Positions 23,696 to 35,400 of a stretch of 64,000 bases of DNA are shown one piece after another. The notes under the pieces are model-generated. The model saw only the letters and a program-made list of their open reading frames with translations, searched no databases and was not told the DNA's origin. The stretch spans positions 1,088,838 through 1,152,837 of the forward strand of contig NMRA01000014.1 in the NCBI GenBank assembly GCA_002633005.1. The letters are read 5' to 3'. Positions within the stretch are counted from its first letter, which is position 1, and the number at the start of each line of letters is the position of its first letter. Both the position numbers and the translations under genes were made by a program. The DNA is from Phoronis australis (Eukaryota; Phoronida; Phoronidae).

Positions 23696-24880
23696 TGTGG
23701 TTATGAATAAAACTAACGTCATTAAACTGTTGTGATGGCTTTCAATACTGCCTTAGAAATTGACAGAAGGGAATTTGTTGTCTGGATGAATGAAAAATAA
23801 GACAGTCTAGTGTTTACTATTCCATAGTGAATTGTGTCATGCCAAATACAATAATAAAGTATTCATTAGAAACTGTATTGTGTCTAGAAAAACAACAAAA
23901 ACATGTCACACGTACTTAGATACCTAAGGAATGTTTTGAACTAAATGCTTTGTGATACACTACATCTACAAGGCATTGCAGAAGGTGACAAAACAAAAGT
24001 GGTCGGAAGTTAGAGCTGCACTTACTATTGATAACCAGACTGTTTAAATGATGCTCTCAAAATGTGGGTATGAAAAGAAATACGTTCAAAAGATGGGTAA
24101 TGGGGTTCATGTACAATCAGCATCCTAATTTCATCTGAGTGTGTAAACTCATCTTTCAACACTAACCTTTTTATCAATAGCCAATATAGTGCAGGACTGG
24201 ATGAAATCCAGTCACAAATTCAATTTAAACTGGTCACGATGCTCTTGAACATACTTTGTGCCAAGAAAGTTGATTAGGAAAATGTGCTGTTGCAATTGGT
24301 ATTTCACCTCTAGTAATGGAATATCGGTAAGCAGTCCTACTGGAAAGAACTTATAGTTTACAAGCAAAAATTGACCCAACTGCATTGGCACAACAAATGC
24401 ACATACTTGGAGCATCAACAGAAACAAAATGTACAGTCAACTCTTCAGTGTTTGGATAACATCAAAACAATGCGCTTGGCCAATCCTAAATTTTGGTGAG
24501 TGAGACTAGCAGAAACGACCTAAAGAACTCATTCACAAACATTTCGCAAAGTTGGCCTTTTTTGCATGAATTCTGCATACATTTCACTGCAAACTAGCGC
24601 ATGGTCGTTGCACACAAACTTAAAAAACTTGTCTTATATCTCTATCCAAGGAACAGGTGAACTACAGGAAGCAGTGAGTGAAAGTTATCCACCAAATAAT
24701 CTATGGCAATCTAATGATATATGTCATTTCATTGTCACTGCAGTATTAAAAAACAGACATACGTTTACGACCAGCTTGTCACATTGGTATTGCCGCCTCA
24801 TATTATGGTCATCAAATTAAATGCACCTGATTTCAACATTCAGGCATTCATTAAGTTTCATATCTATTGTCCAGCCAAGG
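23696..24880. other. Tail-to-tail spacer between ATP6V1H and HACD
   Basis: About 1.4 kb separates the two stop codons (23509 and 24883), and both genes are transcribed toward this stretch. It should hold both 3' UTRs. No further gene was recognised. Confidence 0.6.
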
Positions 24881-27800
24881 TTACTCCTGTTTCACAGACT
24901 GCCTTCCTCCAATTACCTTCTTCCTCTGTCCCAGCATGTGGAAGTAAAGCTGAGGAAACACTGAAACAACAATAGTTTGGTAAGAAACTCGCTTCATCTG
25001 CTCAAACAATTCTGTCACAGCGTACTTGCTAAATGGTGAATTTAGACGTTTAATATTCAACAACAGCAATTCCATTAGTCAACAACATCTTCGTTGATGA
25101 TTTAGGGAAACCTCTTTAACCATGGCAACGAAATTACTGAGTATTTATTTGCATAAAAAGGATGTTCACATCTAGATGCGAATTCGTAACATCAGTGGGA
25201 CTTTTATCCAGAAATAATTTTTTGAACACTGCTGCCACCAAAATGTAGAAAACTATCTTTGGACTTTTGAAAAAAATAATATAATGAAGATCATTGAAGA
25301 GGTCAGATCAATAGATCAATAGGGAGGTGGATAACAAAAAATGAAATGATCACGATAAACTCATAACGACTCAAATTAGTCTGAAAAAGTGCAGGCGCCA
25401 TCATTTCCATCAAAGTAAGCTATCTACCAAATTTCATGACGATCCCTTAAGGGGGTTTATAGCTGCAAATGATGAACTCCCATTGGATGGAGCTGACAAC
25501 ACGCACTAAAATAAACGTATTAAATGCATCAGAGGCGTATAAAATGTGTTAACTGATCATTACCTGGGATGTAACTCAGCATTATGAAGACGAGGAAATA
25601 CGCAAAATCAAACGAGAAGTTGAGCTTGTTTGGAAGGTAAAAGCCGTATAACTTGGTCTTGTTCACGTGGGGCAGGACAGCGTATATAGTCAAGAGCTCA
25701 CCCTGTCAAGGAGAAAAGAAATAAGAACAAGGCTGATGAGTTTTCAGGCATTCGAACAAACCAGTTCCAGAAGGTAAACATGTGAGAGTTTATGACGTAT
25801 TTGTCAATGAACTTGAGAAACACTCAAATGAAAGAGAAATGCCCCAACTTGAGAAACATTCTGTAAAAGCAAAAGAATGCTCCAACTTGAGTAATGCTCA
25901 AATGAAAGCAAAAAGAGTGCTCCAACTTGAGAAACTCTAAGCAAAATAATGCTCCAACTTGAAAAATGGTTGACAAATGAAAGCAATATAATGTTCCAAC
26001 TAGGACAACTGTACGAAGAACAGGGCAATGGTACAACATTGAGACCCATATCACATTAACTGAGATTTCATAATTAAGGCAAAAACACTTACTTTGTGTC
26101 CACATGTTTTGTTTTGGTATCACATCCACACATGCTAATTTGACAATAAATGCGCAACATTTTCTTTAGGTTTTCAAAAAGGTTCCTGTCCCATCTACAC
26201 TAATGACATGATGCTATCGGTTTAATTACATTTCCTAGTTGATATTTTGGCACTTATCTCCCAGTAGGGGGACTTTTTGTACACTTCATAATCAGCGGTT
26301 GGAAGTTTTCAGTTAAACAACGACAATACTCAAATCAAAAACTATTTTACTTACAGACACCCCAACTGGATACAAAATGATGAAAAAAGTATATCTGAAA
26401 AAGTGCAAAACAAATAATAAAATAAAAACAAAAAATAAGTTTAAAATCAATTGTTATGTTAAAAAAGTTCAACAGTTGAGATGTTTCGATCCACACTCCA
26501 GCTTGGCGAACAATCGTTCCACATTTAAGTGTCCTGCATTACGACATATTTGATTGAAGACATGAGTGAACTTTGTGGCGCACACCTTGATATAAACTCA
26601 CTCATACTCTATACAATTTCTGACCTTCTGGTGTGCAGTCGCAAAGCAAATTGCTTATCAAAAAAGATTCCAGTCATGAAAAACCTGGTGTGTAGAATGA
26701 GCAGCTCACAGGTGTTCACCGCACACTGGCTCTGTTCCATTAGGTGTTCACCGCCCACTGACTCTGTTCCATTAGGTGTTCACCACACACTGACTCTGTT
26801 CCATTAGGTTTATGGGCTTCCTGACATGTGCTGCATTCACAGTCTCTGATTCTATGCCCTTCCACCTGCCGTCACAGTAAATTTCGCTTCCATCGCACTC
26901 AATTACCAAGTGCCTGAGGATGAGGTGCATGCTCTACGCTACTACTTTAACTTGTTTGCTTGTAACGTTTATTGACAATTTGCTTTACAACTGCACATTG
27001 GAAGCAATTGTTCAGAGGGTATGAGTCCCTGTACATGAAGCTGTCGACAGAAAGTTCAGTCATGTCTTCAATCAACTTCGTGTTAATGAAGGGCTGCTGC
27101 TAAACCTATGGAAACAATGGACACTTTACACACAATAAAAAGCTGACTCATGTCCATCCAAGTGTACAGATTTATGGGATATTCCACCATCACACCACCT
27201 GGTGACAAGACATTCTTTCATACTTCAGTGCCTATATAACATAATTTTAAACCAGTCTAAAAATTGTTCTATCTGCAATGGTCACCATAGCTAGAGAGCT
27301 CACCTGCACCACTGTATGAAGTAGGGCACCTGGCCAACTAAAGCTAAGGCATAAAAACTGTAACGAATCATCTCGGTGATTGTCCAAGCCAGAATAAACA
27401 TGGTGACAGAGACATTCACCTGAACCTGCAACATAGAGCACAATACTTGAGTTACTGTGACCAAATATCACACATTCCCTTCATTAGAACAAGTAAATAA
27501 ACAGTACGATATCCACAATGACAGTACTGGCAGGTGAACACGTAAAGGTTGATTGAATAAAGCTTCCCACATTTTCTGTAGTGGACCAATTGGGGCCCAC
27601 CTATGTGAGTTCACAGGTATATTCAGTATTTCTCAAGTAGAACAAGCAATCACTGGCAAAAAGCTAACTTGAGGAAAAGCATTTTGTTGTTCACTGAGAA
27701 TTAGAAGATAAAAATCTGATTCTACAGTGAATAAGCATTGGGATGATGACAGCAAAATTTATTAAGTAAAAAGTGATACAACTCAAAAACAACTAACAAC

Positions 27801-29105
27801 ATTTTATGCTCCATTGTTTACCTGAGGTACGCTGTTTGTTACTGCCCAAACAAGAAAAACTCGGGAAAACACCTGTGTAGCTGTTAGCACAACACCAGAC
27901 GGAACCAGGCCAACTGCACAGTGAACTATCTACAAACAAGAAAACAACATTATTACAGTATGTTTTGTGATATAGAGATGTCGAAGTAGGAAGAGGAGCA
28001 ACTAAACGACAAGAACCTTTCTTGTGTTTTCCGATAAATAATATTTAAAAACAGTGACTAAGTGCCCATTCAATTGAGAAATCTCTGTTAAGGTAATGGT
28101 CTACCTCTGGAAAGTCCTTACACATTCATGTTGGAATAATTATCGTACGCAGGGAACCATGTCTCAAGATATTATACATTGGAGTCTCTTTTCAAAATAT
28201 CTTCAAAAGAATTGTTCAAATAAAAAATCGAAAATGCCATTCCCTCGGATGTTATTCTTTAAGTTAGTAATTTATCTTAAGGTTAGGCCAAAAAGCATGT
28301 TAATTCTGTCTGATTTTTTTTGAAAATGTTGAGTTGCTGATACAGTATTTTTTAGTTACTCACTTTTAAGAAAAGCCACCAAAACGAACAAAAACAAAGC
28401 ATTATTTTTCACTCATTCCTTGGCATATCATGGCGCTACAAGTCTTGCTTAGGTGTCTTTGTGTAGCTTTTCAAAAACACAGGAACTATTCTGAAACTGA
28501 TGTAGGTGGCATTTTTTCAGTGAGCGCAGGCCTCAAAATGAGTCGGGAAAGAACGAACACTGTTTTGGCCTTATCTACATCATTACAAATTAGTTGTGGA
28601 AGCAAACTCACCTCTAGAACAGCAGCTGTCTGGAATACTTTAAGGAGAACTTCGGCAGTTTTAAAGACTCCAGCGGTGCTTTCTGTTTTGAGGATATGTT
28701 GTAAAACTAATCCAAATATTGCAGTCCATCTTAAAGCAAAGAAAAAAATTCTACATAAATTCCCAATGAAATGCACAGGGATGAAACACATTACACTTTA
28801 AATTTCCTACAATTTTAAAATTGCAAAAATAATGATTCGATAAAAATAATTAGCTAAAATAAACGTGTTACGTTTCTGTTCTGATACCCGGCGAATCCCG
28901 GTAACTCATGCTTTAAGAGTTTAGACCAGGCATGTAGTCGACCCAGTCAAAACTTGTGTTGTCCTCTTAAAGGGATGTCTCTGAATATAAAATGAGTTAG
29001 AAAGAGCACCACTCACCCAACTACTTGAGCTAAATTGTAAAACAGTAAATAACCGGTCCCCAATATCCCGGGTTTCTTTGACATCTTCTCGCTGCGAGCC
29101 GCCAT
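24881..29105 (-). CDS. HACD2: Very-long-chain (3R)-3-hydroxyacyl-CoA dehydratase, HACD1/2 type
   Basis: This enzyme catalyses the third step of fatty-acid elongation in the ER, dehydrating 3-hydroxyacyl-CoA to trans-2-enoyl-CoA. It is a multi-pass membrane protein of the PTPLA/Phs1 family. Exons: 29105-29017 (ATG), 28729-28612, 27929-27822, 27425-27304, 26394-26355, 25702-25564, 24960-24881 (TAA). They sum to 232 codons (231 aa) with all phases consistent; HACD1/2 proteins are slightly longer. Family motifs seen: [78 protein letters not shown]. The catalytic pair known in Phs1 (Tyr then Glu seven residues later) appears as YPVGVSGE, Tyr154 and Glu161. The lysine-rich ER-retrieval tail of some family members is not obvious; the protein ends SVKQE. 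HACD1 against HACD2 cannot be resolved from one invertebrate copy. It is transcribed divergently from ERICH3. Confidence 0.94.
25805..25995. repeat. Minisatellite with CCAACTTGAG core
   Basis: About five irregular units of TGCTCCAACTTGAGAAA...CAAATGAAAGCAA in an HACD intron. Confidence 0.8.
26355..26394 (-). CDS. HACD2: HACD microexon carrying the catalytic Tyr
   Basis: This 40-nt exon encodes the end of an Arg codon plus [13 protein letters not shown], between an acceptor CAG and the donor GTAAGT. It supplies the residues missing between PYFIQW and GELLTIY, including the active-site Tyr. The partner Glu is the second residue of the next exon. Confidence 0.92.
26705..26812. repeat. 32-bp minisatellite, three units
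   Basis: Units of GGTGTTCACCGCACACTGAC followed by TCTGTTCCATTA, almost identical to each other. Confidence 0.9.
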
Positions 29106-29464
29106 TTTGTAAGTCACGTGACTGTTTTAGTAGTCTTGTAGGAAATGAGTTAATGTTATTTTAAACTGCAGTGTAAAGTTCAAACTATATCTATATTTAT
29201 AAGATATGCTTATTAATCTATAAAATTTGTTTATTAATACATTTTTTACCTAATTCAAATTATTAATTACTTTAGGTTTGAGAGTTATTTTGATCACGTG
29301 CTTCACCGGGGCGACGGCAGGTTGTTGTGTCATCAATGTTCCTTTCATGTTTTACAATAGATTATTCACATCTGTGAGAAGTGTCGAGTGAACTGTATTG
29401 TGATCGCGTTATCCTTACGAATTAGGCAACTTGTTTACAAGAAGAAAACGAAAAAACAATCAGG
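29106..29464. promoter_or_regulatory. Shared divergent promoter region of HACD and ERICH3
   Basis: 359 bp separate the two start codons. A palindromic GTCACGTGAC is at 29113-29122, next to the HACD ATG. A second CACGTG is at 29295-29300. These are E-box sites of the USF/MITF-TFE class. The 5' UTRs of both genes must lie here. Confidence 0.65.
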
Positions 29465-32400
29465 ATGAGCCACATTGATCCTGGGTAAGTTCAAAAACGC
29501 TAGTTAATTACACGTACCACAATTTGATCTTTATATTGAAGTAGACTACAATGTTGTGAGCGTTGTGTGTAGCTTACGTCCGCCATAGCTTCAGTCGTCA
29601 TGAATTAGTGAACAACATGCAGGATATTGAATATTGATCAAGTAGCAGATAAGCATACAATGCCACTGTCATCTTTACGGCGGATGAAGCTGCATTGTGA
29701 TTTGTTTAGTTTGGATTTTTCAAAATTCATTCTGGCAATCTATGTCAATAATATTAGAACACAAAAAGGTTTATTAATTAGTCTGAGTTATAAGGCAGTG
29801 GTGATGCCTCAAAATGGTTTGCAGTTTGTCTCTTAATGCCCCTGTCATTTAATGATCTTGGCTATCCAGTACACTGAACTATGAAACTTTCTTAACTTGT
29901 GACTCAATTAGTTATAGTACGTCCATTTGCACATTTATAACCTCACTTCCACTGACTTTGTGCTAAGATGTCTTATTGTTTTAAAATTAATTTATCATAT
30001 TCAACTGTCCTTGCTGAAAGTAATACGTAGGTCATGTGCATAGACAGTAAAAGTGTTCATTTACAATTATTTTGTTGGGCTTTGTATTAAACAGACCTAT
30101 CCTATAGCAGACATTGATTTAATATGGGCTTCATGCAATCAATCAATTGAACTGCACTGTGGTTGACAGGCATATCTCTATGACCCCATGGATATATCCA
30201 AGCATTGATTTATTTGCTACTTTCACTAATACATCACTATTGGAAATCAATTTGCAGCGTTGCAAGTAGAATATGTAGTTGCTATGATATTTCGTTACCG
30301 ATTTTTTTTTCTGCATTTGAGTGTTAATTAAATCTGGAATTTCAAATTTATATTGATAGTCCGTGTGTATATTACAGAATTTCATGCTAATTAGTTAGGT
30401 ATGTAGTCTGGTTTTATCTACACATTTAGCTTAGGCCTATTAACCAAACTACAACTTAGAACAAAAAAAAATTACAATTTGTTATTTATACATCATGCAG
30501 ATGCATCATTGATGTATGGTCAAATTTTCTTATGATGCATTATTTCAAAATGAAAAGATCAAAGTATTGTTGCATCAGTATCTTTATTCGCAATGACTAA
30601 TGTTTTTCAATGTAATCAATTTCAGACCACTGGCTACTTATAACAGTTTGCTAGATAAACATCTAGCTCACTATTTCAACAACACTCGCATGAAAAGGCA
30701 CCTAAAGAAGTCAGGTCTTGTAAGTATCTTCACATGAAAATACAGTCTTTTACTTCAGTCAATTTTGGTTTAATATCAACATGATCCAAAATGTTTCAAT
30801 TAAAAAATTAATGTTATGACCTTAAATAACGGACGATTTATTAATAGTTATCATTTTTATAACTGTGTTTCGTGTATTTCAGTTTATTGCAGATAAGTAA
30901 TGTTAATAGTCGCTTACAAGAATCTGATTTTGAGAACCAGATGCCTGTCCTTTAGTGGAGAAAACTTGTTCTCAAAATGCAGGGACCCCTCAAAGTGACT
31001 ATTACTGGCAATAGTTTTATTTAAAACTTTTACTACCGTATAGCTGAATAAAATAAATTGTTTTGGACTTTGTAAAAAGCGGTAATCATTATGTGCGTGT
31101 TATCACACTAGGTGACTAGGCGGGGTCATGTGGTGTCAGAGTCTACATTCCGCCTGAATATGGCTCAGAAAGAACACAAAAAGCACGTGAGAGATCTGCT
31201 CGCTCAGGCGATCGTTCACAAAACATTGGACATGGAAAGACATCGACAAGTGGATATCAGGAAAAAGTTGGAGGAAATTGCAAAAATCGAACTAGTCAGG
31301 CGTGTCAGAGTAAGTTCAGGAGGTGTTTGATGGAATTGTTTACTAAACTGTTTGTCAGCCTTGTGTACTATGAAAGCCTGAAGGGGTCTTGGCTTTGTTT
31401 TCGTTACTCTAAACGTATGACTGAGCATTTACTGTCTGGTCAAGTTTAGTTTCAAAATAATATTGATGTCACTTTCAGCTTAAGCTGAGCTTAATTTGAC
31501 TGCTAAATACTTATTAATTTGTGGTTTGTCCAAAAGCTCTTTAGTAAACTACCTTTGATGGAGTTTGAAAAGAAAATATTTACCGGTAGTACATTAATTA
31601 TTACGTAAATTCTCAAGCATTATTACCATTTTCTTGTCACCAATTTTTCTTTCAGTTTCAACAAGATTGTATAATGCTGTTCTATGTTAAGCCTGGGTTT
31701 GTTTACAGTCTCTAAATCCTATTCTTAATGTTAGTGTATGTATTTTTGATTATCTCTGTGTCAAGGTGTGATCAATTAGATATTGAGTTACTAACCCAAA
31801 ACATAGTGTAATAAACATTGACTTGTGTCCTCACAACAGGCTGACAAGGCTAAGAAGAGGGAGCACCAGATTTTGACCTTTTTCAATCCCAGAATTCCCA
31901 AACGTCACTACAAAAAGCCAGAGGCTCAGAATTCTTGGACACAGGCGGTGGCTAACTCGGATGAAGAAGATGATGAGGACTATAAGTTTGGTCCACTCTT
32001 TGCTGCTGTTGACGAGGGCGCACGAGTACGATGATTGTCTGCCTTCTTTTGTTTTTTCCTTATGTTTTTCAGGACTTGCACATTGATGCTTGCGGAGCCT
32101 CACGCTGCCATCACTTAGTGTTATTTTATTTTATCTTCTCTCACCTTTGTCATTTTACAGCCAGTCGATGAGTCACCTGTGTGCCTGTTCTGTTTGTTCA
32201 GTTGTAGTCATAGTTATGTTTTTGGTGAGCGTGTTATTTTTGTTGCACACAACCACCTTTGTTTGTAAATATATAGACGCTAAGGTTGGCCAATAGTGAA
32301 ATATATCAAATAAATACAGAAAAAACAGGAGCCTCAATTGGGAATTGAGCCACAGGTCTCTAGATTGCCGGCTGCAAACAGTCATTGCACGATATCGGGT

Positions 32401-35400
32401 CCTCAGTAGCTCAGAGGTAAGAGCACTAGATCAACAATCTAGAGACCTGTGGTTTGATTCCCAGTTGGGGTTCCTGATTTTTCTGTGTTTGTTTGATACC
32501 TTTGTTTGTTGTTGCTTGTCGTTTTCTATTTCTTCTGTGGTGAACTTCTTTAAGAATATTTTCATTCATTTCAACATTGTCAGCAACAGGAGAATAGACT
32601 GAAATGTGTTTTGGATTCAATTTTCCTGCAACATCACTGCCATTTTACAAATTAAAGATAGTCTGATGTAAAAGGTTTATCATACATAATCAAACTGTCC
32701 TCATTAGGTATATTTTCAAAATGCATTATGGTCTAGTTCATTTCCTGATGCTGACCAATACATATATGCATGTTATGTGCTAATACCGTAACTAACAGTT
32801 GTTGCTAGCTGGGCCTCTTAGTCTATTGGATCTGTGAAATTTAGTCACGTTTTCTGCTATTCTTTTTTCTAGGCCGAACGTGCAAGAAAGGGAGATGAAG
32901 AGGTTTTACCGTACTTGTCACCACGGAGTCAGAATAAAAATGGCAAGGGGAAACAACGACCTAGTTCCAGTAAAGCTGCTTCTAAAGGTCAAATGGTTGC
33001 AAAAGGCAAAGGTCAACAACACGGTCGCCCCGTCAGTGCTCCGAATAGCACAGAAGAGCAATATGATCACCCTAACTATGTAAGTTGTAAGGCAACCAGC
33101 CAGGCTATTCAAGTTGATTTAAAATTTTAACACTGGTCATTTATTGGTGAGTTGCAGCTTCGTAGAAATGACACTGTCCAGCCGTTTCTCTGTCAGCCTT
33201 ATCTCTTCTAACTGTGCCAACCCTTTCTCTACCAACCCTATCTCTACCAACCCTATCTCTACCAACCCTATCTCTCTGCTGGCCCCGTCTCTAGCAGCTC
33301 CCTAATCTCTGCCAACTCTATATCTTCCAAGCCAATATGTACATAGGCGGATTTACGGGGGGCAGGGAGCCCGGGCCTTCGCTGCCGCAATCAAAATGAA
33401 ACAGCAACAGCGTGAAGCGTGAGGAAATATTGAGGTCAGTAACTAGGACCTGTAGCTTATGGGGGGGGCCAGGGGCTCAGACCCCAGATCGCAGCGGAAT
33501 CGTGTTCTCGTTTTTTTTTATTCCACCGATAAATTTTCTGAACAGAAGGTCCATATCCCTGGCCTGAGCACATACAATCGCGCTTTGCCCAATTCCCCGA
33601 GGTAACATGTTGCCCCCCCCATGGTATCCTAGATCAGCCACTGATGTACCACCCCTATCTCTGCCAATTCTATCTCTCTCTAACCCATTTCTACCTGCCC
33701 TATACCTCTGCCAACTCTGTCTCTAACAGTTATGCCTGCCATATCTCTTCCAACCCTGTTTCTGCCAATCTCTGAACAGTTTTGGTTTGTTTTACACAGG
33801 GAACCAATGTCAGACAGATCTGGGTCGATGCTGATGGAAACCCCATCAACCCTGATGAACTTCGACCTCCATATGTGGACTCCGACGATGAGAATTACCG
33901 TGAAGAGAAACAGCGTGGGAATCTGAGTGATTTCACGGATGCCACCAACTCGCGTCGTAGTTCTTTCAGCTCGGGTAGTTATCGCTCTGACTCACCGACT
34001 CCACGTAAGGGTGACAAAGGAAACAAGAAGTCTGTGAGGAAACCTCGCCCACCGAGTCAGCCGTATGATAAGAACAGCCCTTATCTTGAGAACCAGGCGG
34101 GAGGCGCCTACACACCGCCCCACAGACGCATGCACTCTGGTCAGAACTCTGTGGACTCCACTCCGCGCCGCTTCAGGCCAGCCAGTCAAGCCCATGAGCC
34201 TAGAATTGGCTCTCCAGGTGGTCAAGCCTTTCAGCATGGAAGTGACTCTCCAGGTTATCAAAGTCAGGGGACACCTGCTTCACCACCCCAATATCCACAG
34301 GATGAAATTGATTCAAGGAACTTGTACTCGGTAAAATTGATGTGTTTAGTTATTTCATGTTCTTATTGAATTTCTTTGCAAACATTTTTAAGAGTCCAGT
34401 CTGCATGCCACCTATTGGTCACCTCATGAGGTGACCAATAGGTGGCAGACTGGACTCTTAAAAATGTTTGCAATCTATATTCCCACTAATATCGGTGTGG
34501 GTACATATGCATTTTAAAGATTACAATCATTTCAGGGTATGTCCACGTAATGGCCAAGTTTTTACGACACCTATTTTATTGTTAACAGCTACAATCGAAC
34601 CAGTTAAACAATCCCTGTTCAGAACGTTAACACTGATATAACATACAAGTCTTAATTTTACCTGATACATGTAAGTCTACCCTGGTTACAACAAACTGTT
34701 TTTATAACGTGCTGATTTCGAAAGTCCCTTGATGAACTGTGTAAAAAGGTTCAACTGTACATGATGAAACCAAAACTTGTCTAACTGAATAACATTTTGC
34801 TTGTAGCTGGACAACACAGCACTCCGTGAGTACACGATGCAGGTGGAGGCTGACGGCCAGGGCAAGGTTTCGCCCAACCCTTACACAAGGAGTGTGTTCC
34901 CACCACATGTACCCTCGCCACCTAAGGGAACACCCAAGCGCTCTCCCAGAGGCAACAAACCGTCACCCAAGACGCAAAAAGCAAAACCTGAACCAACTGA
35001 TGAAAGTGCTAAAAAGAAGAACTTGGTAAATAGACTGGCATCTTATTGAGCTGGTTGTAATCATGTAAACGTGCAACGATACACTGCTGTAAATGTTCAC
35101 AATTAGCTTATTTGTATGTACTGCTGTCTTATTGAGCTGATTGTTATCATGTAAACATGCAACAATATGCTTCTGTAAATGTTCACAGTTAGCATTTCCC
35201 TGTGTTTATACTCCAAAGCAATTCTATTGAGGTTTGTAATGCCTACTTGTTGTTTTACAGGGAACACTAATGTTACATCGCACTGAGCCAGCGTTCAAAT
35301 TACAACACCAGCTGCAGTCATTCTGTGAAGTGACCATCCATTACCATGGAAGTAATGTGAAGATTGAACACGAGGTTCAGAATCCCTACCATGAAATAGT

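Noticed and set aside
28430-28801. 123-codon + strand ORF
   Set aside because: It is the antisense shadow of the HACD exon 28612-28729.
32400-32475. Possible tRNA gene with AAC anticodon
   Set aside because: A and B boxes and anticodon stem are present, but the T-arm stem and acceptor stem pair poorly and position 33 is C. It fits a tRNA-derived SINE.
34377-34472. microRNA precursor
   Set aside because: The arms meet without a terminal loop and pair almost perfectly along their length, unlike a normal pre-miRNA.
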